Under the pieces are notes generated by a model. That model saw only the letters and a program-made list of their open reading frames with translations, ran no database searches and was not told the origin of the DNA. Position numbers and translations under genes: made by a program. Positions 55,862 through 64,000 of a DNA stretch of 64,000 bases are shown here, piece after piece. This stretch comes from Metabacillus sp. KUDC1714 (lineage in GTDB: Bacteria; Bacillota; Bacilli; Bacillales; Bacillaceae), in contig NZ_CP055263.1 of assembly GCF_014217835.1 (NCBI RefSeq), positions 4,095,501-4,159,500 on the forward strand, read 5' to 3'. Each line of letters starts with the position of its first letter. Position 1 is the stretch's first letter.

Positions 55862-56821
55862 TTAAAAATTAGTTTTCTCATTAGACTCATCAAGAACAGC
55901 TTGATTTTCTAAATTCAGTTTGTTTCTACTTACTAACAATATGAAATAGCTTAATAGCCCAAATAAACAAGAGATAATTAATGCGTGGGACAAAGCAATA
56001 TAAAGATTCAATCCTGTAATAACAACAAGTGCACCTGTCGTCACTTGTAAGCATACTAGAATAAACGCAATGATCCATCCCCAATAAATGACTTTTTGAT
56101 GCTTATGATGTTTTATTGCTCGCCAAGTTGCATATGCAATCCAAATGAAGATCACACCAGCGGCAAGACGATGCCCCATTTGAATCCATTCATGCAAGGT
56201 TACGGGCATACCTCCAGCACGCCTACTGCAAAGCGGCCAATCAGGACAAGCAAGACTAGCTCCTTTATGTCTCACATATGCACCTGTATAAACAACTACA
56301 TAAGAGTAGAGAATAATACCAATCATGTGAGACTTCATTTGTTTATCGATAATTATCGTTTTTGCATCAAACTTTTTGTCTACTTCAAATATCAATAATG
56401 TTAAAAGTAAGACAGAAGCAAAGGAAATAAGCGATATTCCGAAATGAAGAGCGAGTACAGCATCTGACTGACCCCACTTAACTGCAGCTGCGCCAATCAA
56501 TGCTTGTAGGACTAAAAAGAATGTCGAGAGTAAGCTTAAGAATTTTGTCTCTCTAACATGGCCAATCTTTCTCCATGACCAAATAGAAAGGATTAAAACT
56601 GTAATCCCAGCAAGTCCACTAACTAACCGATGGCTTAATTCTATAACAAGCTCAAATGTAATTTCACTTGGCACAAACTCGCCATGACATAAAGGCCAAG
56701 AATTTCCACATCCTGCACCTGACTCAGTCTTTGTAACAAGGGCACCGCCGATTAAGACAAATAACATAATTATTGTCGTTAAAACAGCAAACCATTTAAG
56801 AGCACGTTGCAAAATGTTCAC
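55862..56821 (-). CDS. ctaA: Heme A synthase CtaA
   Basis: 319 residues, eight membrane helices in two pseudo-symmetric four-helix halves. Each half has a heme-ligand histidine pair (His64 and His125; His217 and His near 278) and a cysteine pair on the outside (Cys38/Cys45 in CGNSWPLC; Cys192/Cys198 in CPDWPLC). It oxidises heme O to heme A for the caa3 oxidase. Transcribed divergently from ctaB, the classic Bacillus arrangement. Upstream repeats may bind ResD. Confidence 0.96.
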   Translation of the reverse strand: MNILQRALKWFAVLTTIIMLFVLIGGALVTKTESGAGCGNSWPLCHGEFVPSEITFELVIELSHRLVSGLAGITVLILSIWSWRKIGHVRETKFLSLLSTFFLVLQALIGAAAVKWGQSDAVLALHFGISLISFASVLLLTLLIFEVDKKFDAKTIIIDKQMKSHMIGIILYSYVVVYTGAYVRHKGASLACPDWPLCSRRAGGMPVTLHEWIQMGHRLAAGVIFIWIAYATWRAIKHHKHQKVIYWGWIIAFILVCLQVTTGALVVITGLNLYIALSHALIISCLFGLLSYFILLVSRNKLNLENQAVLDESNEKTNF

Positions 56822-57176
56822 CTACTTATATACTAAAATGATAAAAATGTAATGGTAAATACTCATCGATAGTACACAATGTAAAAGAAAAAGACAATAA
56901 ATTAACTAAAAAGTTCACAAAGTTATACGATATTAAGAAAGTTACGAGCTTTATGAACAGAGATTGTAAATTTAATAAAAAATGATTTGTTAAAAAGGGT
57001 TGAATATTCAGTTGGAGTTTGCTAGAAATAAAAAGGGGATATATTACAAGTATTGTCATTAATTGAAATACAAGAAGTTTTGTTCCATATTGATTTTTAT
57101 TTCTTAAGAATTACTTCTAAATTTATGATAAAATAGGAAGGCTTGGATTTAAGGAAATCCATCTTGATGTTACCCT

Positions 57177-57221
57177 TTCACAATTTCGACAAAATTACTT
57201 CATGAATTGTTCACAATTTCG
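57177..57221. promoter_or_regulatory. Paired repeats resembling ResD sites
   Basis: TTCACAATTTCG occurs at 57177-57188 and 57210-57221, exactly 33 bases apart, about three helix turns. On the minus strand each reads ATTGTGAA, close to the ResD consensus TTTGTGAAT (7 of 9). ResD activates ctaA in B. subtilis. The second copy also sits in a palindrome AATTGTTCACAATT. Confidence 0.45.
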
Positions 57222-57261
57222 TGTGGAATTATGATTTAATATCAAGTAGACCGTTTTTAAT

Positions 57262-57290
57262 TTGTCGTTTTTTTAGTATCATAGTATATA
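57262..57290 (+). promoter_or_regulatory. Sigma-A promoter of ctaB
   Basis: TTGTCG (57262-57267), 17-base spacer, TATATA (57285-57290). A leader of about 100 bases would follow before the TTG start. Confidence 0.6.
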
Positions 57291-57395
57291 GAAAATTAGC
57301 ATGTTGGAACCGCCTTCATCTCCTTGCCAAATAAATAGGAAATACATGATAATAGAGTTTTAGCAGAATGATATGAAAGTTAGGAGGTACTATAA

Positions 57396-58325
57396 TTGGC
57401 AAATACAAAAGTTTTGGATGAAGCCGCAATAAAGCATCATTCAAACGATATACACGAAACAACGCTTTGGAAAGATTTTCTTTCTTTAATAAAAGTAGGA
57501 ATTGTTAATTCAAATGCAATAACAACATTTACTGGTATATGGCTAGCGCTTTATTTTAGTGATAAAGGGTTTCTAGCTAATATCGATCTTGTCTTATATA
57601 CGTTAATTGGGTCTTCCTTAGTTATTGCAGGTTCATGTGCAATCAATAACTATTATGATCGTGACATCGATCACTTGATGGAACGTACCAAGGAAAGACC
57701 AACTGTAACTGGTAAAATGAATCCACTTCAGGCATTGTGGATTGGGATTTTTCTCCTAACTGTAGGGTTTGTATTTATGTTAATGACAACATTAACAGCA
57801 ACAATTATTTCTTTAGTTGGAGTTGTTACATATATCTTTCTTTATACGATGTGGTCAAAACGACTGTATACAATTAATACTGTAATAGGTAGTGTCTCTG
57901 GTGCTGTACCACCCTTAATTGGATGGGCGGCTGTTGATGCCAATTTAAGCGTGATGGCATGGGTACTATTTTTAATAATGTTTATCTGGCAACCACCACA
58001 TTTTTTAGCTCTAGCAATGCGTAGAACAGAGGAATATCGTGCAGCAAACATTCCTATGCTTCCAGTTGTACATGGGTTTGACATAACAAAACGTCAAATA
58101 ATGGTATGGATTGCATGCTTACTTCCATTACCATTCTATCTTTATGAATTAGGTACAGGCTTTCTGATTTTAGCATCAGCCTTAAATGTTGGATGGATTG
58201 TCATTGGGTTTAAAGGGTTTAACAATAAAGATTTAGAGATGAAATGGGCTACAAAGATGTTCGTTTACTCTATCAACTATTTAACAATCTTGTTTGTTTC
58301 AATGGTGCTTTTCACCATTGTATAA
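57396..58325 (+). CDS. ctaB: Protoheme IX farnesyltransferase (heme O synthase)
   Basis: 309 residues starting at TTG after TAGGAGG. A UbiA-family prenyltransferase with nine membrane helices; the first Asp-rich motif [15 protein letters not shown] and the second, near YAKRLYT, bind farnesyl diphosphate and magnesium. It converts heme B to heme O, the substrate of CtaA. It opens the ctaBCDEF cluster and is separated from ctaC by about 100 bases. Confidence 0.95.
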   Translation: MANTKVLDEAAIKHHSNDIHETTLWKDFLSLIKVGIVNSNAITTFTGIWLALYFSDKGFLANIDLVLYTLIGSSLVIAGSCAINNYYDRDIDHLMERTKERPTVTGKMNPLQALWIGIFLLTVGFVFMLMTTLTATIISLVGVVTYIFLYTMWSKRLYTINTVIGSVSGAVPPLIGWAAVDANLSVMAWVLFLIMFIWQPPHFLALAMRRTEEYRAANIPMLPVVHGFDITKRQIMVWIACLLPLPFYLYELGTGFLILASALNVGWIVIGFKGFNNKDLEMKWATKMFVYSINYLTILFVSMVLFTIV

Positions 58326-58427
58326 TGCTGAAATTCTTTCTTAAAAAGAATTTATTTATAAAAAGAGTTCCTTAAATGAGATACTGATAGGACTTTTAAA
58401 TTACTGAAAGAGGGGTTTGATTTAGCT

Positions 58428-59513
58428 ATGAGAAAATGGCTGACAAAATGGCGTCTATTTTCATTATTCGCAGTTATGACGCTTGTCTTAGCCGGCTGTG
58501 GTGAACCGTTTCTTTCCACGCTTAAACCTGCTGGTGAGGTAGCGGATATGCAGTACGACCTTATGGTGTTAAGTACTCTTATCATGGTTGTGGTCATTGC
58601 AGTCGTAACTGTAATCTTCATTTATGTTGTCGTTAAATTCCGTAGACGTAAAGGTGAAGAAAACAACATTCCTGTTCAAGTTGAGGGGAATCATAAGCTA
58701 GAAATCATTTGGACTGTTATTCCTATTCTTTTACTTCTTGTCTTAACAATTCCAGTTGTAACTGCAACATTTAAACTTGCAGAAGTGGATGCAATTGAGG
58801 ATGAGAACCGTAAGCCAGAAGACGCAATCGTAGTAAATGTACGTGCAAATCTATACTGGTGGGAATTTGAATATCCAGACTATGGTGTTGTAACTAGCCA
58901 AGACTTAGTTGTTCCAACTGATGAGAAAGTTTACTTTAACTTGATATCATCTGATGTTAAGCATTCATTCTGGATTCCTTCTATAGGCGGTAAGATGGAT
59001 ACTAACACTGAAAACGTAAACCAAATGTGGTTGAAATTTGATTCAGAAAGAATGGATCAAGCTGAAGCAGGAGAATATTTCTATGGTAAATGTGCTGAGC
59101 TTTGTGGTCCTTCACATGGTTTAATGGACTTTAAAGTTAAACCGATTTCAAGAGATGATTTTGACCAATGGATCTCTGACATGAAAGACTCAAATGCTGT
59201 TGCTTCAACTGATTTAGCAAAGCAAGGCGAACAATTATTCGAAGAAAAGGGATGTATCTCATGCCACGCAGTATCACCTACTGATGAGCGACCAGCAGCT
59301 GCAAGGACTGCTCCTAACTTAGCTACATTTGGAGAACGTGCACGAGTTGCAGGAATTCTTGAACATAATGAGGAAAATGTTCGTGCATGGTTAGAAGATC
59401 CTGAAAGCTTTAAGCCTGGTAACAAGATGACTGGTACTTATCCAGAATTAGCTGATGAAGAGCTAGATGCTCTTACAGAATACTTAATGGGGCTAAAAGT
59501 CTCAAGCAATTAA
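58428..59513 (+). CDS. ctaC: Cytochrome caa3 oxidase subunit II
   Basis: 361 residues. Lipobox LAGC (Cys24); two membrane helices (about 46-70 and 88-112); CuA domain with the ligand set in CAELCGPSH (Cys222, Cys226, His230) and Met/Glu; then a C-terminal cytochrome c domain with CISCH (276-280, heme attached) and a Met ligand near the end. This fused cytochrome c makes it a caa3-type oxidase that accepts electrons directly. It is the first structural subunit gene of ctaCDEF. Confidence 0.96.
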   Translation: MRKWLTKWRLFSLFAVMTLVLAGCGEPFLSTLKPAGEVADMQYDLMVLSTLIMVVVIAVVTVIFIYVVVKFRRRKGEENNIPVQVEGNHKLEIIWTVIPILLLLVLTIPVVTATFKLAEVDAIEDENRKPEDAIVVNVRANLYWWEFEYPDYGVVTSQDLVVPTDEKVYFNLISSDVKHSFWIPSIGGKMDTNTENVNQMWLKFDSERMDQAEAGEYFYGKCAELCGPSHGLMDFKVKPISRDDFDQWISDMKDSNAVASTDLAKQGEQLFEEKGCISCHAVSPTDERPAAARTAPNLATFGERARVAGILEHNEENVRAWLEDPESFKPGNKMTGTYPELADEELDALTEYLMGLKVSSN

Positions 59514-59545
59514 CTATTGAGCAAAATGAAAAGGGAGGTAACACT

Positions 59546-61411
59546 GTGAGCACGTTAACTCAGAAAAAAGGGGTCGGTGCGGTTATATGGGACTACTTAA
59601 CAACAGTGGACCATAAAAAAATCGCCATCCTTTACCTGATATCCGGTGGCTTCTTCTTCCTTGTTGGTGGATTAGAAGCAATGCTGATCCGCATTCAGCT
59701 GGCAGTTCCGAATAATGACTTTGTTAGTGCTGGTCTTTACAATGAAGTATTAACAATGCACGGAACTACGATGATATTCCTAGCTGCAATGCCTTTAATA
59801 TTCGCATTAATGAATGCGGTTGTACCATTACAAATTGGTGCTCGTGACGTAGCATTTCCATTTTTAAACTCATTAGGATTTTGGTTATTCTTCTTTGGAG
59901 GAATCTTCCTTAATTTAAGTTGGTTTTTAGGTGGAGCACCTGACGCAGGTTGGACTTCTTATGCCTCATTGGCATTAAATTCACCTGGACATGGTGTTGA
60001 TTTTTACTTACTTGGATTACAGGTTTCGGGTTTAGGAACGCTTATAGCGGGGATTAACTTCCTTGCAACAATTATCAACATGCGTGCACCTGGAATGACT
60101 TACATGCGTATGCCATTATTTACATGGACTACATTTGTAGCATCAGCACTTATTTTATTTGCTTTCCCTGCATTAACCGTAGGATTAGCGTTACTTATGT
60201 TTGACCGTTTATTCGGTACAGCATTCTTTGACCCAGCATTGGGTGGTAACTCAGTGATTTTTGAGCATTTATTCTGGATTTTTGGACACCCTGAGGTATA
60301 TATCTTGATTTTACCTGCATTCGGTATTTTCTCAGATATTCTACCTACATTCTCTAAGAAACGTTTGTTTGGATACTCTTCAATGGTATTCGCAACAGTT
60401 TTAATTGGTTTCTTAGGATTCATGGTATGGGCTCACCATATGTTCACAACTGGTTTAGGACCGATTGCAAATGCCATTTTTGCAGTTGCGACTATGGCAA
60501 TTGCTGTGCCAACTGGGATTAAAATTTTCAACTGGCTATTTACAATTTGGGGCGGTTCTGTAAAGTTCACTTCTCCAATGGTTTGGTCGGTTGCTTTTAT
60601 TCCTACGTTCGTAATGGGTGGAGTAACAGGTGTAATGTTAGCGGCAGCAGCAGCTGACTATCAGTATCATGATAGCTATTTCGTAGTTGCTCACTTCCAC
60701 TATGTAATCGTAGGTGGGGTTGTATTCTCATTATTTGCCGGTGCTACTTATTGGTGGCCAACAATGTTTGGAAAAATGTTAAACGAAAAGCTGAATATGA
60801 TCATTTTTGCTCTATTCTTCACTGGCTTCCATTTAACATTCTTTATCCAACATTTCCTAGGTCTAATGGGTATGCCTCGTCGTATTTTCACATTTTTACC
60901 TGGTCAAGGTTTAGAAACAGGTAACTTTGTTAGTACAATCGGTGCATTCTTAATGGCTGCAGGTACAATTGTTTTACTGATTAATATTGTTTATACATCT
61001 GTAAAAGGGAAAAAAGTTGGTAGAGATCCATGGGGAGAAGGTCGTACACTTGAGTGGGCGATTTCATCACCACCACCAGAGTACAACTTTAAACAAACAC
61101 CACTTATTCGTGGTTTAGATGCACTATGGGTTGAAAAAATGGAAGGCAATAAAGAAATGACACCAGCAGAACCTCTGGGTGACATTCATATGCCGAACGG
61201 TTCAATTTTACCGTTTATCATGTCATTTGGATTATTCATCGTATCATTCGGATTACTATATCGCGAAGACTATGGCTGGGCGTTACCTGCTATTATTGTA
61301 GGGTTCATTATTACATTTGCTGCAATGTTCTTCCGTTCTGTTATCGATGATCATGGGTATCATATTCATAAAGAGGATCTACTTAATGAAGATAAAGGAG
61401 GGAAAGCATAA
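59546..61411 (+). CDS. ctaD: Cytochrome caa3 oxidase subunit I
   Basis: 621 residues from GTG after GGGAGG. Twelve or more helices hold heme a and the a3-CuB centre: the ligands lie in MHGTTMIF, GHPEVYILILPAFG (His-Glu-Tyr crosslink region), HHMFTTG and HFHYVIVGG. The K- and D-channel residues appear to be of the A-type enzyme. It reduces oxygen and pumps protons. It overlaps ctaE by one base (TAATG), so translation is coupled. Confidence 0.97.
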   Translation: MSTLTQKKGVGAVIWDYLTTVDHKKIAILYLISGGFFFLVGGLEAMLIRIQLAVPNNDFVSAGLYNEVLTMHGTTMIFLAAMPLIFALMNAVVPLQIGARDVAFPFLNSLGFWLFFFGGIFLNLSWFLGGAPDAGWTSYASLALNSPGHGVDFYLLGLQVSGLGTLIAGINFLATIINMRAPGMTYMRMPLFTWTTFVASALILFAFPALTVGLALLMFDRLFGTAFFDPALGGNSVIFEHLFWIFGHPEVYILILPAFGIFSDILPTFSKKRLFGYSSMVFATVLIGFLGFMVWAHHMFTTGLGPIANAIFAVATMAIAVPTGIKIFNWLFTIWGGSVKFTSPMVWSVAFIPTFVMGGVTGVMLAAAAADYQYHDSYFVVAHFHYVIVGGVVFSLFAGATYWWPTMFGKMLNEKLNMIIFALFFTGFHLTFFIQHFLGLMGMPRRIFTFLPGQGLETGNFVSTIGAFLMAAGTIVLLINIVYTSVKGKKVGRDPWGEGRTLEWAISSPPPEYNFKQTPLIRGLDALWVEKMEGNKEMTPAEPLGDIHMPNGSILPFIMSFGLFIVSFGLLYREDYGWALPAIIVGFIITFAAMFFRSVIDDHGYHIHKEDLLNEDKGGKA

Positions 61412-62037
61412 TGGCACATGTTGAAGAGAAATTAACAGCAGAAAATTTTCCTGCGTCGCCTGAAAAAGCTACCCTCGAAGGTAAAAATAAATTTACTGGC
61501 TTTTGGTTGTTTTTAGGTGGAGAGACTGTTTTATTCGCTAGTCTCTTTGCCACTTTCTTAGCATTAAGAGAGTCAACAGCTGGAGGAGCAACTACTCAAG
61601 AACTATTTGAAATACCACTGACATTCGTTGCTACTATGTTACTTTTAACATCAAGTTTAACAAGTGTTTACGCTATGTATCATATGAAGAATTTTAACTT
61701 TGGCAAAATGCAGTTGTGGTTAGTGATCACAGTTCTTCTTGGATTAGCCTTCCTCATATTGGAGATTTATGAGTTTAATCACTATATTCATCATTATGAG
61801 TTTACAATTACTAGTAGTGCTCTTGGCTCAGCGTTCTATACATTAGTTGGAACACATGGATTACACGTTGCGTTCGGTCTATTATGGATTACAACATTAA
61901 TTGTTCGTAATGCAAAACGTGGATTAAGCTTGTACAATGCTCCTAAATATTATGTAGCTAGTCTGTACTGGCATTTCATTGACGTAGTTTGGGTGTTTAT
62001 CTTTACAGTTGTATACTTAATGGGAATGGTGGGATAA
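61411..62037 (+). CDS. ctaE: Cytochrome caa3 oxidase subunit III
   Basis: 208 residues with five membrane helices. Family marks: KFTGFWLFLGGETVLFASLFATF near the N-terminus and GTHGLHVAFGLLWI, YWHFIDVVWVFIF near the C-terminus. Subunit III stabilises subunit I and the proton-uptake path. It overlaps the ctaD stop by one base, and its stop lies four bases before the ctaF start. Confidence 0.96.
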   Translation: MAHVEEKLTAENFPASPEKATLEGKNKFTGFWLFLGGETVLFASLFATFLALRESTAGGATTQELFEIPLTFVATMLLLTSSLTSVYAMYHMKNFNFGKMQLWLVITVLLGLAFLILEIYEFNHYIHHYEFTITSSALGSAFYTLVGTHGLHVAFGLLWITTLIVRNAKRGLSLYNAPKYYVASLYWHFIDVVWVFIFTVVYLMGMVG

Positions 62038-62041
62038 ATTG

Positions 62042-62374
62042 ATGGCAAATAATCAAAATTCAGCAAACCCAAGAGTAGACTTAGCCTATCGTCGTAAGAA
62101 AAATAAAGAGGAAATGAAGCATCAGGTAGTAACGTTTGCAATGATGATTTTCTTTACAATTGTTGCATTTATCGCTGTTGGTTATGAAGGAGTTGGTGAA
62201 TGGTTTAAAGTTCCATTTATTATCCTTTTAGCAGTGATACAGGTTATTTTTCAGCTTTATTACTTCATGCATATGAGTCATAAAGGACATGAAACGGCAG
62301 CGTTATTTTTATACTCAGGTATTGGTGTAGCTGCATTAACAGTATTAACATTTGTTACAATAATTTGGTGGTAA
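62042..62374 (+). CDS. ctaF: Cytochrome caa3 oxidase subunit IV
   Basis: 110 residues. I choose ATG 62042; a TTG directly before it is in frame, but ATG is favoured by the spacing from GGTGGG. Three hydrophobic segments (about 32-50, 59-79, 85-108) with FYLLA/YYFMHMSHKGHE in the middle, as in subunit IV of Bacillus caa3 oxidases. It closes the ctaCDEF operon, with a terminator directly after. Confidence 0.92.
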   Translation: MANNQNSANPRVDLAYRRKKNKEEMKHQVVTFAMMIFFTIVAFIAVGYEGVGEWFKVPFIILLAVIQVIFQLYYFMHMSHKGHETAALFLYSGIGVAALTVLTFVTIIWW

Positions 62375-62385
62375 TATTAATGAAA

Positions 62386-62420
62386 AGGAGCAATTAGCTA
62401 TATGCTGATTGCTCTTTTTT
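62386..62420 (+). terminator. ctaF terminator
   Basis: GAGCAAT (62388-62394) pairs with ATTGCTC (62408-62414), followed by TTTTTT. It ends the ctaCDEF transcript before ctaG. Confidence 0.85.
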
Positions 62421-62479
62421 GAATTCTTGGCTCTAAGCTTTTGTTCAAGTATCAGAATTTATAGCTTATCTTATTAGTT

Positions 62480-62618
62480 TTGGTGTCTAGCTCCAGCGCC
62501 TAGACCCTCGGAGTAATAAGCCATTCAGGAATTGAAGATAAAGAACGTCTTAACGTCTTCTATTCCTGAGCAACTTATGCCTGTCGTCGCGTCTGATAAA
62601 GACACTTGTGCTTTCTTA
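62480..62618. repeat. Decayed dispersed repeat between ctaF and ctaG
   Basis: It begins with the conserved GTGTCTAGCTCCAGCGCC motif of a common Bacillaceae intergenic repeat and ends GACACTTGTGCTTTC. Inside is a long hairpin, CAGGAATTGAAGA (62526-62538) against TCTTCTATTCCTG (62556-62568), flanked by ATAAG and CTTAT. Usual copies end in GGCGCTTGCGCTTTTC; this copy is diverged. It separates ctaG from the operon. Confidence 0.75.
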
Positions 62619-62699
62619 TTTGTCATAGAACGTTCATTGATACGTGATAATTGGATGTGTATAATAGTCGTGAAGGACTAGCTAAAGGAGCTGATTTGT

Positions 62700-63602
62700 A
62701 TGAGCTTTGAAATTTTTGGATTTCGTGCATTATGGAGTCCATATTATTTGGTTGTAATGATTTTAATAATGGTATTATACTTTATGATAATTGGACCATG
62801 GCGTTCAAAATTTAAAGATCATACTCCAGTAACGACAAAACAACAAATTTTGTTTGTAACAGGTATTATTGCTTTATATGTAAGTAAAGGAAGTCCAGTT
62901 GACTTGTTGGGCCATATTATGTTTAGTGCACACATGACTCAAATGGCTATTTTATATTTGGTTGTACCACCTTTACTTATCCTAGGTATCCCAGATTGGT
63001 TATGGAAGGCAATTATTTATCGACCTTTTATTAAGCCTTTAATCAAAGTATTTACTAAGCCAATTATTGCATTGATACTTTTTAATAGTATATTTTCGAT
63101 TTACCATATCCCAATGGTATTTGACTTTGTAAAAACTGATCCTTTATACCATGCAGCAATGACGACTTTTATCTTTATTACAGCGATGTTTATGTGGTTA
63201 CCTTTACTAAGCACACTCCCAGATTGGAAATCGCTTACAGGAATAAAAAAAGTAGGGTATATTTTTGCTAATGGAATTTTATTGACACCTGCATGTGCTT
63301 TGATTATTTTTGCAACTGATCCTATGTATGCAACATACTCTGAACCACAAGCATGGTTAAATGCACTACAATTATGTGTTCCAGCTGATATGCTTGCCGG
63401 TCTTAATTTAACAGGTCCTGAAATGTTTAATACATTACCAACAGTCGAGGATCAACAGCTTGGTGGAGTACTCATGAAGATTATTCAAGAAATCGTTTAC
63501 GGGTCAATCCTTGCTTATATCTTTTTCCAATGGGCTCGTAAGGAACGTCAAAAAGATGAGCTTGATTTGAAAAAAAACTTTTCGCCTGAACCAGTTAAAT
63601 AA
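62700..63602 (+). CDS. ctaG: Cytochrome c oxidase assembly factor CtaG
   Basis: 300 residues, seven membrane helices. Family marks: FGFRALWSPYYL at the start, HIMFSAHMTQMAILYLVVPPLL near 70-92, YHAAMTTFIFITAMFMWLP near 142-160 and DQQLGGVLMKIIQEIVYG near 250-267. B. subtilis CtaG (297 residues) is needed for caa3 oxidase maturation, probably copper delivery to CuB. It follows the repeat and has AAAGGAG at its ATG, so it likely has its own promoter. Confidence 0.94.
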   Translation: MSFEIFGFRALWSPYYLVVMILIMVLYFMIIGPWRSKFKDHTPVTTKQQILFVTGIIALYVSKGSPVDLLGHIMFSAHMTQMAILYLVVPPLLILGIPDWLWKAIIYRPFIKPLIKVFTKPIIALILFNSIFSIYHIPMVFDFVKTDPLYHAAMTTFIFITAMFMWLPLLSTLPDWKSLTGIKKVGYIFANGILLTPACALIIFATDPMYATYSEPQAWLNALQLCVPADMLAGLNLTGPEMFNTLPTVEDQQLGGVLMKIIQEIVYGSILAYIFFQWARKERQKDELDLKKNFSPEPVK

Positions 63603-63607
63603 AATTT

Positions 63608-63656
63608 TGAGGGTGAGTCAAAACAATGGTCAGCCAGTTTTTATCACCCTCATTTT
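63608..63656 (+). terminator. ctaG terminator
   Basis: TGAGGGTGA (63608-63616) pairs with TCACCCTCA (63644-63652), followed by TTTT. Confidence 0.75.
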
Positions 63657-63706
63657 AATGAATAAAAACGCTACATAAACTTTTTTATTGAAGGAATGGA
63701 CTAAAA

Positions 63707-64000
63707 ATGAATACAACATTACCTATATTACCAACCATTAGTACAACGTTTATTGTGTTAAGTGCAATAACTGTAGCAATTGGTTGGTACTTAATTAAGC
63801 AACGGAAAATTGAAGCACATATGAAGGCCATGACAGTTGCGGCAATTTTTGCTTTAATCTTTTTCATAATCTATGCTTCTAGAACGATTTTTATTGGAAA
63901 CACTGCTTTCGGAGGCCCTGCTGATATTGAAATATATTATACAGTTTTTCTAATTTTTCATATAACCTTAGCAACTGTGGGTGCGGTATTTGGTATCATT
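63707..64000 (+). CDS. DUF420 membrane protein, N-terminal part
   Basis: The first 98 codons of a gene cut by the right edge. ATG 63707 follows GAAGGA. Three hydrophobic segments so far: about 9-26, 43-61 and 76-98, with IKQRKIEAHMKAM and ASRTIFIGNTAFGGP, the pattern of DUF420 (YozB-like) proteins that often stand next to ctaG in Bacillaceae. A link to oxidase assembly is suggested only by this neighbourhood. Confidence 0.85.
   Translation, partial: MNTTLPILPTISTTFIVLSAITVAIGWYLIKQRKIEAHMKAMTVAAIFALIFFIIYASRTIFIGNTAFGGPADIEIYYTVFLIFHITLATVGAVFGII

Larger units (their letters stand above)
56822..57395. other. ctaA/ctaB divergent control region
   Basis: About 570 AT-rich bases. It holds two direct TTCACAATTTCG repeats (57177-57188 and 57210-57221) and the ctaB promoter (57262-57290). 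A minus-strand open frame near 56826-57059 has no ribosome binding site and looks like chance. No riboswitch was recognised. Confidence 0.55.

Noticed and set aside
56826..57059. A 77-codon minus-strand frame in the ctaA/ctaB gap
   Set aside because: AT-rich sequence translating mainly to Phe, Leu and Ile, without a ribosome binding site; it lies in a control region.

Overview
This is an AT-rich chromosomal window from an aerobic, spore-forming member of the Bacillaceae. The basis is gene content and order: ykpA, ampS, mreBH, ktrC, rnjA-rpoY, ykrA, defB, ykyA, pdhABCD, the SR1/SR1P locus, speA, yktA/B/C, ylaF-typA-ylaH-ylaI-ylaJ-ylaK-ylaN, ftsW, pycA and ctaA/ctaBCDEFG follow the order I remember from Bacillus subtilis closely, interrupted by accessory genes. 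Many genes start with TTG or GTG behind strong ribosome binding sites. No tRNA, rRNA, CRISPR array, prophage or intact insertion sequence was seen.

Layout. 0-12.4 kb: the tail of an unknown gene, a short CstA-family transporter with a near-perfect cre site, a CPBP protease, a hypothetical membrane protein, the ABC-F ATPase YkpA, an OmpA-domain lipoprotein, the LytS/LytT two-component pair, a COG0523 GTPase, aminopeptidase AmpS and an acyl-CoA dehydrogenase. 12.4-26.6 kb: a YkpC-like secreted micropeptide with a small membrane protein, MreBH, the secreted metalloprotease InhA, RecQ, an AbrB-family membrane gene broken by one in-frame TGA, KtrC, RNase J1 with RNA polymerase epsilon, an EamA exporter, a HAD phosphatase and peptide deformylase. 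26.9-33.3 kb: YkyA and the pyruvate dehydrogenase operon, with a long structured upstream region and a structured pdhB-pdhC gap.

33.3-47.7 kb: a small lipoprotein, a BCCT osmolyte transporter, a polysaccharide deacetylase lipoprotein, the SR1-type dual-function RNA encoding SR1P, SpeA, a nitronate monooxygenase, the ykt genes, TypA and small yla genes. 47.7-64 kb: YlaJ, YlaK (PhoH), YlaN, FtsW, pyruvate carboxylase and the whole heme A / caa3 cytochrome oxidase cluster, ending inside a DUF420 membrane protein gene.

The strongest shared theme is central carbon flow at pyruvate. Pyruvate dehydrogenase and pyruvate carboxylase are the two main exits from pyruvate; a LytS/LytT pair and a CstA-type carrier belong to families linked elsewhere to pyruvate sensing and uptake; SR1P is a GapA-binding peptide; cre-like sites lie at cstA, SR1 and inhA; and the caa3 oxidase consumes the resulting electrons. 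The least explained items are the YkpC-like micropeptide operon, a 23-residue cationic ORF, the degenerate second ATPase site of YkpA, the nonsense codon in the AbrB-family gene, the hairpins around pdhA, pdhC and pycA, and two decayed dispersed repeats. I found no clear new multi-gene system; the rest is conserved housekeeping.
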